Source: Nitrospira_D sp019636945 (lineage in GTDB: Bacteria > Nitrospirota > Nitrospiria > Nitrospirales > Nitrospiraceae). Taken from it: 64,000 bases of DNA. Position 1 is the stretch's first letter, and every line of letters begins with the position of its first letter. Under the pieces are notes generated by a model. It did not search any database. It was not told the origin of the DNA and was given only the letters and a program-made list of their open reading frames with translations. The position numbers and the translations under genes were made by a program. The stretch is from NCBI RefSeq assembly GCF_047338595.1, contig NZ_JBLFBO010000011.1:22372-86371 (forward strand). The letters are read 5' to 3'. Positions 48,671 to 56,561 of the stretch are shown piece after piece.

Positions 48671-50068
48671 CTACGAGTGGGGATGGAGCAGCCGGTTTAA
48701 CCCATCGAGGGCTGCGGTACGATAGCACTCGGCCATCGTGGGATAATTGAAGACGTTATGGACGAAGTACTCGACGGTTCCCCCATAGGTAAGGACCGAT
48801 TGGCCGATGTGAATCAGCTCCGTCGCTCCGGCTCCAATGATGTGGACACCCAGCAACGCGTGCGTCTCGCGGTGAAAGATCACCTTTAAGAGACCATGGA
48901 GGTCGCCGCTGATGTGCCCCCGTGCCATTTCTCGAAAGAAGGCTCTCCCGGTGGCGTACGGGATGTTCGCGGCGGTGAGCTCCTCCTCATGAAGGCCCAC
49001 CATCGAGACTTCAGGAATACTGTAAATGCCATACGGAATCACGTTCGGTTTATGCGTGTCGGGTAACTGAAACGCATGGCAGGCCGCGAGTCGTCCCTGC
49101 TCCATGGCGGTTGCGGCAAGCGCGGGAAACCCGATGACATCGCCGGTCGCGTAAATGTGAAGGAGATCTGTTTGGTAGTGGGCGTTCACGGAGAGCTGTC
49201 CCTGCTGGTCCGTCGTGAGGCCGATTGCTCCCAGATTCAGCGCTTCGATATTACCGACTCGTCCCATCGTGTAGAGTAACATGTCAGCGGTGACGGCCTC
49301 TCCATGTTGAAAATGGACTGTCGGGCGAGCCGTGCGGTCGACGGATATGTCCAGGTATTCCTGCCCGAGTCGCATCGTGACCCCATTCTGCTGCATTTGA
49401 GCCTCAAGGGCCTGTGCGATTTCCAGGTCCAAGAACCGCAACATCTGTGTCCGCCGATCGATCAGGGTGACGTTGATTCCGAACGCAGCCAACATTGAGG
49501 CGTACTCAGTACCGATGACGCCTCCTCCGATCACGATAATGCTGGTCGGATTCATGGTGGTACGGAGGAAGGAGTCAGAGTCGCAAATAATCAGATCGTC
49601 AAACGGAATTTCTGAGGGACGGCGTGGTCGTGAGCCTGTGGCCAGTATGATGGTTGAGGCCCGGACCTGATCGATCTGCCCATCCGATCGCGTCACGCTG
49701 AGAGTATGCGGGTCAAGAAAAGCGGCAGTGCCTGGAATGATGTCAATATGATTGCGTTGCAGTTGATGAGTGATCACACCGACTTCGGTCTCGATGACTT
49801 GATCTTTGCGGGTCATCAGGTCTGGCAGGGTCAGTTGTCTGGTGAGTGCTGCGCCCAACTGGGCCAATCCTCGCCGACGCAAGCCATGGACGTACTCAAT
49901 GGTATCTTTGAGGGTTTTGCTGGGTAATGTGCCGGTATTGAGCGAGGCGCCTCCAAGTTGCCGGGCCCTCTCAATGATGGCCACGCGCTTGGACAGTTTC
50001 GCCGCTTGGACGGCTGCTTTTTGGCCGGCGGGTCCACTGCCGACGACCACCAGGTCATAGGCACGCAT
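48671..50068 (-). CDS. Si-specific NAD(P)+ transhydrogenase-like flavoprotein, copy 2
   Basis: ATG 50068 (GTAGGTG ahead) begins MRAYDLVVVGSGPAGQKAA; the longer frame adds residues with no match. 465 residues, same architecture as copy 1: FAD fold, second nucleotide fold 'IVIGGGVIGTEYASMLAAFG', 'IYATGDVIGFPALAATAMEQGRLAACHAF', and C-terminal 'HIIGAGATELIHIGQSVL...VFNYPTMAECYRTAALDGL'. The active-site stretch is 'GGASLNTGTLPSK', so both cysteines of the redox pair are gone, one more than in copy 1. Disulfide chemistry is excluded; flavin-only hydride transfer is expected. Confidence 0.82.
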   Translation of the reverse strand: MRAYDLVVVGSGPAGQKAAVQAAKLSKRVAIIERARQLGGASLNTGTLPSKTLKDTIEYVHGLRRRGLAQLGAALTRQLTLPDLMTRKDQVIETEVGVITHQLQRNHIDIIPGTAAFLDPHTLSVTRSDGQIDQVRASTIILATGSRPRRPSEIPFDDLIICDSDSFLRTTMNPTSIIVIGGGVIGTEYASMLAAFGINVTLIDRRTQMLRFLDLEIAQALEAQMQQNGVTMRLGQEYLDISVDRTARPTVHFQHGEAVTADMLLYTMGRVGNIEALNLGAIGLTTDQQGQLSVNAHYQTDLLHIYATGDVIGFPALAATAMEQGRLAACHAFQLPDTHKPNVIPYGIYSIPEVSMVGLHEEELTAANIPYATGRAFFREMARGHISGDLHGLLKVIFHRETHALLGVHIIGAGATELIHIGQSVLTYGGTVEYFVHNVFNYPTMAECYRTAALDGLNRLLHPHS

Positions 50069-50335
50069 AGAGGGGCACCTACATCGGGTCCACGAGTGTG
50101 TTGCAGGTACGATATCGTGGAGGTGTCTTCTCGCCAAGAAAATAGACGATGTGCGAATCCGATCCTTGAGCGACTGTGACGCAAGGGTGAATTCAGAGGC
50201 GGCTTCATTCCATGCTGCTGATTTGTACCGGTTGTGATGAACCTCTTACAATGGTGCCGAGAGTTTCGTATTCGTTCGACGGCTGCGTCTTTGTGCAATG
50301 CTTTGTTCAGGACCAGTATCCGGCAGGAGGAGCGC
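50069..50335. promoter_or_regulatory. Divergent intergenic region
   Basis: About 267 bases between the leftward sthA-like copy 2 and the rightward beta-barrel gene. It must hold both promoters; no unambiguous boxes or operators are seen. Confidence 0.35.
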
Positions 50336-50902
50336 ATGGAAGCAGATGGGGTGAGACAGCTTGGGCCATTGGCGGTCTTAGCGGGTGTCTGGGAGGGAGA
50401 CAAGGGTGCTGATGAAGCGCCATCCGATGATCGTGGGACAGAGCAGAATCGGTTTCGCGAGCGGGTCACATTTGCTCCAATCGGCGTAGTGCGTAATCAT
50501 GAACAGGAATTGTATGGCTTGCGCTATGCGACGGTTGCGCATCGCCTCGGAGAGGCGGACCCGTTTCATGAAGAGGTCGGGTATTGGCTGTGGGATCCCG
50601 GTGAGCGACAGGTGCTACGCTGTTTTATTGTGCCACGCGGGGTGGCCGTGCTGGCTGGCGGGACGGTGGAGCCGACCGCCACGGCCTTTACGCTGGTGGC
50701 GGAAGGCGGGTCGGAGACCTATGGGATCTGTTCGAATCGGTTTCTCACCAGGGAGTTCAAGACGGTGCGCTATGAACTGACGGTGACGATTTTTGATCGG
50801 AATCGATTTCACTATAAGGAGGATACGCAACTCCGTATGCCGGGTCGGAAGGATCTGTTTCATCATACGGATGAGAATACGCTCACGCGTGTCTCGACGT
50901 AA
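50336..50902 (+). CDS. Nitrobindin/FABP-like beta-barrel protein
   Basis: ATG 50336 follows GGAGGAGCGC. 188 residues of antiparallel-barrel type: 'LGPLAVLAGVWEGDKG', 'RVTFAPIGVVRNHEQELYGLRYATVAHRLGEADPFHEEVGYWLWDPGERQVLRCFIVPRGVAVLAGGTVEPT', 'VRYELTVTIFDRNRFHYKEDTQLRMPGR..HHTDENTLTRV'. The opening 'LAGVWEGDKG' and the overall order fit nitrobindin-like haem-binding (DUF1794-type) proteins. The haem-ligand His cannot be fixed by eye. Binding of haem/NO or a lipid-like ligand is inferred. Confidence 0.75.
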   Translation: MEADGVRQLGPLAVLAGVWEGDKGADEAPSDDRGTEQNRFRERVTFAPIGVVRNHEQELYGLRYATVAHRLGEADPFHEEVGYWLWDPGERQVLRCFIVPRGVAVLAGGTVEPTATAFTLVAEGGSETYGICSNRFLTREFKTVRYELTVTIFDRNRFHYKEDTQLRMPGRKDLFHHTDENTLTRVST

Positions 50903-51008
50903 TGTACTGGCCGCGTGGTTGAAATGACCATGATGACTCAATCAATGCCATTGCTGGGTGACTTGACGACCGCTTGAATCGAGATCCGGCAAATTGTATG
51001 GTGGAATC

Positions 51009-51461
51009 ATGCTGCTGGTTCGTGTGATCAAAGGGTCTTCCGGAGTGAGCGTCATGGTCCTATTGAGTCTGTGGGCTGCACTGTCCTATGCAGGCACAAC
51101 GAAAGACGGATCTGCTCCGAGAGGACCGGCGCACCTTGGTATAGCGGGACCATCTGTTCTTGCAACGACAGGAGAGGTGGAATTGAAGCAGGCACCATCC
51201 GTTTCACCGGCGGGGGAGAGCGGCATGGCCTTGCGGACAACCCCAGCCGTCTCGACACAGATTTCGGTGAGTGGTCTGACGCTGGTTCCCTATGTTGCGG
51301 CAGGGTTTGGCGGTGGCTATGTTACGGAGCGTGATCGCGTCCTCCATACGGCACCGTCGGCTTCATTCCTTTCCAGCCAGCCCCCCGCAGGCTTGAGAAG
51401 CCTGTTAGGACCGCACCTCATCCCAAACGAAGTCCATCTCGGCATTCGTGTTCCCTTTTGA
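51009..51461 (+). CDS. Secreted protein of unknown function
   Basis: ATG 51009 with GGTGG ahead. 150 residues with a signal peptide (VMVLLSLWAALSYAG), a low-complexity Ala/Pro/Ser/Thr region, and a C-terminal part ('VSGLTLVPYVAAGFGGGYVTERDRVLH...GPHLIPNEVHLGIRVPF') that reads like one or two outer-membrane beta strands. It ends in Phe, as barrel proteins do. Not recognised. Its stop overlaps the region ahead of the next small gene. Confidence 0.55.
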   Translation: MLLVRVIKGSSGVSVMVLLSLWAALSYAGTTKDGSAPRGPAHLGIAGPSVLATTGEVELKQAPSVSPAGESGMALRTTPAVSTQISVSGLTLVPYVAAGFGGGYVTERDRVLHTAPSASFLSSQPPAGLRSLLGPHLIPNEVHLGIRVPF

Positions 51462-51541
51462 CCTATCTCCGAGCTGACGACTCTCCGTCTGCAAGGTACC
51501 TCCGAAGTTCTGACATGTCTCAGGGAGAAGAAAGGTGTTCC

Positions 51542-51691
51542 ATGAAGCAGGGGTATCGCCTCGTACTGGTCGATAAGGACGGCGTGCTCGTCAGTGAATT
51601 TCAATTGACGGAGAATGCCCTCAATCAGCCGGTGGCTTTTGTGGCGAAGTTGCGGGAAGTGATTGAGTCTGTTGAAGAGCAGGAACCGTAA
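51542..51691 (+). CDS. Small 49-residue protein
   Basis: ATG 51542 follows AAAGG. Product MKQGYRLVLVDKDGVLVSEFQ.. has two beta strands and a C-terminal helix (QPVAFVAKLREVIESVEEQ). Plausible as a folded mini-protein; function unknown. A longer start at 51515 is possible. Confidence 0.5.
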   Translation: MKQGYRLVLVDKDGVLVSEFQLTENALNQPVAFVAKLREVIESVEEQEP

Positions 51692-51723
51692 CGCTGTTCT
51701 TGGCTGGCGAGAACCGGAGCAAG

Positions 51724-51748
51724 GTGGGCAGGAGAACAACCTGCCCAC
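51724..51748. terminator. Bidirectional hairpin between convergent genes
   Basis: GTGGGCAGG pairs perfectly with CCTGCCCAC around AGAACAA, between the small + gene and the leftward 51768 gene. Confidence 0.75.
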
Positions 51749-51767
51749 TGCCCTCAGTTAGATCAGA

Positions 51768-52181
51768 TTACTTCGCAACTTTTAAGAGCCACCCATCCGC
51801 ACGCTGACAAAGCGTCAGCCCTTCAGCGAAGATGTCGACCCGGACGTAGGATCCTGTTGCGCTGGCAGGCAGTTTGCCTTTGACCAGATATCCATTTCCT
51901 TGCGGTGTAATGGTAACCGGGACCTTCTCGTCCTTGACGGTGACCTTCAGGCTATCAATACGGGTTGCCTTCGACGCCAAGAACGAGAAGTCTGACTTTG
52001 GCGCTGCCTCATTGCCCTTCTCATAGGAGTATGGGGGTGGTGTAAAAGCGGAAAAGATCACGTCGGCACAGGAGCCCTCTGCGGTGCCGATATTCGGACT
52101 CGCATCGTAGGCCCAGAGGTGGTTCGTTACGCCCCAGATACTGACTGCCACAACAAGCTGTACAAGATTACGCAGCCTCAC
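51768..52181 (-). CDS. Small secreted protein, paralogue of 42163-42582
   Basis: GTG start with AGAGG eight bases ahead. 137 residues: signal peptide (LVQLVVAVSIWGVTNHLWA), then 'VIFSAFTPPPYSYEKGNEAAPKSDFSFLASKATRIDSLKVTVKDEKVPVTITPQGNGYLVKGKLPASATGSYVRVDIFAEGLTLCQRADGWLLKVAK'. Shared blocks with the 42163 gene run the full mature length, with two conserved cysteines. Probably a periplasmic beta-sandwich; no function known. Confidence 0.78.
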   Translation of the reverse strand: MRLRNLVQLVVAVSIWGVTNHLWAYDASPNIGTAEGSCADVIFSAFTPPPYSYEKGNEAAPKSDFSFLASKATRIDSLKVTVKDEKVPVTITPQGNGYLVKGKLPASATGSYVRVDIFAEGLTLCQRADGWLLKVAK

Positions 52182-52349
52182 GGTTATGCCTCTCTATAGA
52201 ATGTGGATGATTAGGCCAATACTGAGAAAGCGCCGGTATTTTCTACGTCTGAAAGAGAAAAAACAACCCCTTTCTGTCTACTTGGTCAGTAGATTCCGTG
52301 GGCATGGGGACGTGTCCCCCATGTTCCGAGATGGTGTGGATGGTGAGGC

Positions 52350-54392
52350 TTACCGGTCCTGGAAAAAACTCCCGGGTCCATGGGAGAAGACCATGCTGTT
52401 TCCTGGGCGGAAATCTGGGACTCCTGACAGGAGACTGTATTGGTCCTCACCAGTGAGATCGATGAAACCGGCAAGGCTCCGTTCCGAGGTCTCACCAAAC
52501 CCTGACTGGACTCTATAGATGTCGCGCCCGCCTTCGTCCAGAAAGACGGCCCAGCCGGTGTGGTCGGCCTTCCCAAGACCGGTTGTGCGATCGAATGCAT
52601 AGCTGTCCTGACCGGTTCCTGCATCAATGGTTAAGCTGATACTGTGGTCCCACGCCACTCCACCATTATAGTATGGGCCTTTTGATCCATAGTGATCGTT
52701 CCCCCGGCGGTCGATAAAGAGTGCCACACCATGGTGGGCGGAGGCGCCATGGCCATAGCGGGCAGCCTGGTAGTCATCTTCACCGTCGAGATCAAGCAAG
52801 ACTCCTGCACTAAAAAAATATCCCATTCCCTGTGAGAAGTTTGCGCTTTGATATCGATCACGCCCTTTTAGATCGAGCAACAGACCCATGCCACCGGCTA
52901 AGCTTTGGTCGATCCATTGAGGTTGTGTCGTCAGGACGCGCGAACCGGCGCCGGCACCGAGGCCGAAGCAGTCGTATTGAAACTCCGGATCGCCTGGTTT
53001 CGACTCTAACGCCTCATGGGCGTTGTAGGCGCTGGGAATGACCTCACCGCATTGGTACTGATCATCTCCGTCCGTATCAATGCTGGCGCCGAGTCCAAGA
53101 GGTCCCCCAAACCCGAGGGCAAATCCATGGCTACTATAACGATCATTGCCGGCTGTATCGATCAAGAGCCCCAGCCCTCCAATCGCAGCGCCCTGCGTCA
53201 ATCGGTTACCATGGTACTGATCATGTCCTTGGGTATCGACCAAGATGCCTAGCCCTCCCAAGCCCACTCCACCTGATCCTGGAGAGAGTTCATAGTTGTC
53301 GTCTCCGGATCGGTCGAAGAGAAGTCCGACACCGAGTCGGCCTGTGGCTAATCCCACTGGGGCTCCAGTGTAACGGTCATTGCCGGCCAGATCGATCACG
53401 ACGGCATTTCCATACCGGACGTCGTACGATGCACCGATGAGACCGTGATACGAATCGTCCCCGCCAAGATCAAGAATAAGGGCCACGGGCCCTTCCAATG
53501 CATAGCTGTTCGGACCTGGGCCTCCAATGATGACGAGCCCTTCCGATGTATGGACGACAAATCTGACTTCGCCGGTAATACCAGGAGGAATCTGTGCTGG
53601 AGAGACGGGATCCGGGAATGTCTCGTATAGCTCTTCTAACCACTGCGTAGTGGTCAACTGTGCCAGGACTTGGCCTGCAGCAAGGAGATGATCGTATTTC
53701 ACACGTTTTTGCAAGAGCTCCGCAAACCTGGTGTTCGCGAGGATCTGAGACATCGTGACGTCAGAGAGTATGGAGATTTGAGGTGTATAGGATTCCGCCA
53801 GTGTTCGTCCGTGCTCGAAGAGGAAGGTCCGTTCCTGGTCGGAAAGATCTGCCAATGCATGTTCTCGATGGAGCGCGGCTTGATGAAGCACCTCACGGAT
53901 GAACGCTATCGTGTTGCTGCGATGTGAACCAGTCGGGATGAGAACTGTCGTCAACGGCGCAGAGGACCGATTCATACTGGTCTCGAGTCTATTCAGGAGT
54001 GTTGGAAGATCCAGGGGACTGGCTGCTGCCGATTCCATGGCGAGGAGTCCATAACGTTCAAGATTCCTCAGGCCTTCCCAGGGGTTTTTTAACGTGTCAG
54101 TGACCGCTCGTGGCTTGTATCTGGCTGGTCGTGTCCCGACCGTTTGGTGGGAGGCGGTAATCGTGTTGTGAGCCTCACGAGATGTAGAGTTGAAAAGGCT
54201 CTCGACAACCGGGCTAACCCGATCGATCACCAGTTCCCTCACGGCGAGTGAGGACGTGGGCAACGGATGGAGTGGAGAGGGGACGTGATGGTTGCCGCAT
54301 CCGACAATTGGTACAAGGAGGATGAGTAAAAAACCTTCACGCAGCAGCATCCTCCGTGATGGATCGCGAGTAATTGTGGTCAGCGCTGTCAC
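52350..54392 (-). CDS. Large lipoprotein with twelve 26-residue G-x-D-x-Y repeats
   Basis: 680 residues from a GTG. Lipobox IVGC (Cys32) predicts a lipid anchor. A helical N-terminal half (about 45-265) precedes a repeat half (about 300-655). There a short strand, then '-hydrophobic-DxxG-x-D-x-Y-', recurs at about residues 311, 337, 363, 389, 415, 442, 510, 537, 564, 594, 622 and 648, mostly 26 apart, with a 68-residue insert between the sixth and seventh. The acidic turns suggest metal (Ca2+) binding in a beta-solenoid or propeller. No family name is known to me. The start is uncertain because no good ribosome site precedes it. Confidence 0.8.
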   Translation of the reverse strand: MTALTTITRDPSRRMLLREGFLLILLVPIVGCGNHHVPSPLHPLPTSSLAVRELVIDRVSPVVESLFNSTSREAHNTITASHQTVGTRPARYKPRAVTDTLKNPWEGLRNLERYGLLAMESAAASPLDLPTLLNRLETSMNRSSAPLTTVLIPTGSHRSNTIAFIREVLHQAALHREHALADLSDQERTFLFEHGRTLAESYTPQISILSDVTMSQILANTRFAELLQKRVKYDHLLAAGQVLAQLTTTQWLEELYETFPDPVSPAQIPPGITGEVRFVVHTSEGLVIIGGPGPNSYALEGPVALILDLGGDDSYHGLIGASYDVRYGNAVVIDLAGNDRYTGAPVGLATGRLGVGLLFDRSGDDNYELSPGSGGVGLGGLGILVDTQGHDQYHGNRLTQGAAIGGLGLLIDTAGNDRYSSHGFALGFGGPLGLGASIDTDGDDQYQCGEVIPSAYNAHEALESKPGDPEFQYDCFGLGAGAGSRVLTTQPQWIDQSLAGGMGLLLDLKGRDRYQSANFSQGMGYFFSAGVLLDLDGEDDYQAARYGHGASAHHGVALFIDRRGNDHYGSKGPYYNGGVAWDHSISLTIDAGTGQDSYAFDRTTGLGKADHTGWAVFLDEGGRDIYRVQSGFGETSERSLAGFIDLTGEDQYSLLSGVPDFRPGNSMVFSHGPGSFFQDR

Positions 54393-54633
54393 AACCGAAG
54401 TGTATCAATAGAGATAGAATAGGAACAGTTTGTTTCACGAAATAGGTGGGGACGCTGGTTCGACTCTGGGTCCGGGCGCTTCACGCTAGCACGAGATACG
54501 ATTCACCGTTGTTATCGATTCACGAGTTGCAAATAATGCAAGTTGAGGGACAAGGTTCACGGTTTAGGACAACGTTAAACATGAAACTCGAAACCTGAAG
54601 CTGTGGCAATAGCAGCGTTCCTGGATTATGTGG
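54393..54633. other. Intergenic region
   Basis: About 240 bases. Holds the promoter of the repeat lipoprotein. A loosely repetitive stretch (CACGGTTTAGGACAACGTTA, GAAACTCGAAACCTGAA at about 54560-54600) is of the kind seen as degenerate repeats in intergenic DNA. No gene. Confidence 0.35.
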
Positions 54634-55098
54634 CTAGTCGCTCGGCGGTTCGAAGTGTCCTGACGGGCGTTGCTGCCAGGGGACAGTTGCTTGGCGGGAT
54701 TGTTTGACCAAGCTTCGCAGGCTCATTTCGGCGGCTCTCAGGAGTTTCGGGTCGCCGGCTTGCATGAGAGTCGTTAAGAGAACGAAGAGCGATCGATCCG
54801 CACGGGAGCCGGCCAAGATTCGATCGGTCACGGGATCAAGCTGGATTGCATCCGGTTCTTGATCTTCTTCTGAGGCATCCGTAAACAGGTATTCGAAAGA
54901 TCGAGGATCATCAAACAGCCAGGAGGGCGGAACTCGGAGCGCACGAGCGAGTGCCTCGATCGTTCCCGCTGTAGGGTCTGTTTGGTCCGCCTCAATCTGC
55001 TCAAGGAGCTCGTGGGGCAGATCAGCTGCGCTCGATAACGACTCAATCGATTGCTTTCGTGCAAGTCTCCAACCCTGAATGCATGCTCCGATCAGCAT
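54634..55098 (-). CDS. XRE-type helix-turn-helix protein
   Basis: ATG 55098 (MLIGACIQGWRLARKQSIESLSSAADLPHELLEQIEADQTDPTAGTIEALARALRVPPSWLF) begins a standard five-helix XRE/Cro DNA-binding domain in residues 1-70. The rest (about 85 residues) is acidic then helical ('DRSLFVLLTTLMQAGDPKLLRAAEMSLRSLVKQS') and could dimerise or bind a ligand. A transcription regulator of unknown target. Divergent from the coiled-coil gene. Confidence 0.8.
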   Translation of the reverse strand: MLIGACIQGWRLARKQSIESLSSAADLPHELLEQIEADQTDPTAGTIEALARALRVPPSWLFDDPRSFEYLFTDASEEDQEPDAIQLDPVTDRILAGSRADRSLFVLLTTLMQAGDPKLLRAAEMSLRSLVKQSRQATVPWQQRPSGHFEPPSD

Positions 55099-55212
55099 GG
55101 ATGGATGATACACAATGAACGAAATGGCTTCAAGGAACCTGGTGAATAATTCGTTATTTATCCTGTTTAATCAATGCGTTGCGGGGCATTCCAGATTGCC
55201 TGTCAGTTCGGT

Positions 55213-55218
55213 TATAAT
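55213..55218 (+). promoter_or_regulatory. -10 box candidate of the coiled-coil gene
   Basis: A perfect TATAAT 46 bases before the start at 55264; a matching -35 is not obvious at 17 bases. Confidence 0.4.
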
Positions 55219-55263
55219 GCGGACGCTCGTTGTGGAGTCTGTGTGTCAAGGAGGTAGGTACCT

Positions 55264-55605
55264 ATGTTAGGAACGGATATTCGTGGCATCATGGCTGAGG
55301 AAGAAGAGGTGCAGCGTCGTCAGGAAGCGCTGAAATCGCTGATGACAATGAGGGCCAAGCAGCTTCGAGAATCGTTAGACGATCGAATCAAGCGGGCCAG
55401 AAACAGCGGGGATTGGACCCAGCTTTCTAAAGCAGAATGTGCCAGTCTGCACAAGCAGGAAAAGGCCCACTTGCAATCTCAGCTGGAACAACTCCAGTTT
55501 GAGCAAACCAGGACTCGAGGCAAACTGACGGCCTTGAAGCGAGCGAAGGCCCGCGCTCAGCGTATTCGCGCGGCGGAAGCGGCGTCCGAGCGAAGGCGTC
55601 GGTGA
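55264..55605 (+). CDS. Basic coiled-coil protein of unknown function
   Basis: 113 residues, start preceded by AAGGAGGTAGG. The whole protein is charged and helical (EEEEVQRRQEALKSLMTMRAKQLRESLDDRIKRARNSGDWTQLSKAE.. HLQSQLEQLQFEQTRTRGKLTALKRAKARAQRIRAAEAASERRRR), with a highly basic end. It could bind nucleic acid or a partner. No family recognised. 58 bases before the SpoU methyltransferase. Confidence 0.7.
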   Translation: MLGTDIRGIMAEEEEVQRRQEALKSLMTMRAKQLRESLDDRIKRARNSGDWTQLSKAECASLHKQEKAHLQSQLEQLQFEQTRTRGKLTALKRAKARAQRIRAAEAASERRRR

Positions 55606-55663
55606 ACGACCACCTCATCTGGTTTGGTCGGTTCCCTCCTAGCATGCGGTCGGGGTCATCATA

Positions 55664-56509
55664 GTGGATACTGGGCCACACCCCCAGGTCTTGTCCCGTG
55701 CGCAGAGCTCGTTGATCCGGCAGTTGCTGCGAGAGAAACACGTTCGATCACGCGAGGGCGTCTTCGTTGTAGAAGGCGCCAAGCCTTGTCATGATCTGAT
55801 CTCCCACCATCCCCAGGCGATACAGAGTCTCCTTGTATCGCCTCATTATCTCCGTGCTGAGACCAGCGTGGACCGGAGCAGGCGCGTTAACTTAGAGGCG
55901 CAACAGTTCGTGTGCTCGGATCCTGCCTTTGAAAAACTGACAGATGTGGAGATGCCTCAAGGGATTCTGGCCGTTGTCCAGCAACCTCAGTGGGACGAGG
56001 CGCAGGTACTTGGGCAGTCGCGCGTCCTGGGTGTATATGGAGATCGGTTGCAAGACCCAGCGAACGTGGGGGCGATTATCCGAACCGCTGCCGCACTGAA
56101 TCTGTCTGCTGTGTGGTTGAGCCATGACTCTGCGGATCATTTCAGTCCCAAGGTTGTCCGTGCGACAGCTGGTACGCTCCTGGAACTGCCCATTTTTCGG
56201 ACAACGGATCTTCGGACAGTGACGTTGTCTGAATGTAGAATCTATTCAGCGGTCCTGTCGTCAACTGATAGAGTTCCCATTAGAGAGATTCGAACCGTAC
56301 CCAGCCGGCTCCTGGTTGCTGTAGGTAACGAGGGCGCGGGGCTGTCATCGGAAATCATGAAGGCGTCTCAGATCAGGTTTTCCATTCCATTGGCTGAAGG
56401 GGTTGAGTCATTGAACGTGGCGGCGACGGTGGCGATCTCGGCCTTCTACTTCAGCGGATTGCCGATTGACTCCGCAGCGCCACGAAGAAAGCCCCCACAG
56501 TCGGTGTAG
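55664..56509 (+). CDS. TrmH/SpoU-family RNA 2'-O-methyltransferase
   Basis: 281 residues from GTG. An N-terminal substrate-binding domain ('LIRQLLREKHVRSREGVFVVEGAKPCHDLI') is followed by the SPOUT knot with the three motifs: 'LGVYGDRLQDPANVGAIIRTAAALNLSAVWLSHDSAD' (motif 1, Asn and Arg), 'RLLVAVGNEGAGLSSEIM' (motif 2) and 'IPLAEGVESLNVAATVAISAFY' (motif 3). It resembles RlmB-type or TrmH-type enzymes that methylate 23S rRNA or tRNA ribose. The target is unassigned. Confidence 0.92.
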   Translation: MDTGPHPQVLSRAQSSLIRQLLREKHVRSREGVFVVEGAKPCHDLISHHPQAIQSLLVSPHYLRAETSVDRSRRVNLEAQQFVCSDPAFEKLTDVEMPQGILAVVQQPQWDEAQVLGQSRVLGVYGDRLQDPANVGAIIRTAAALNLSAVWLSHDSADHFSPKVVRATAGTLLELPIFRTTDLRTVTLSECRIYSAVLSSTDRVPIREIRTVPSRLLVAVGNEGAGLSSEIMKASQIRFSIPLAEGVESLNVAATVAISAFYFSGLPIDSAAPRRKPPQSV

Positions 56510-56561
56510 ATATTTGAAAATCAGATAGATTGGGCCTAGGATAGTTGAGGGAAGGGTGGTG

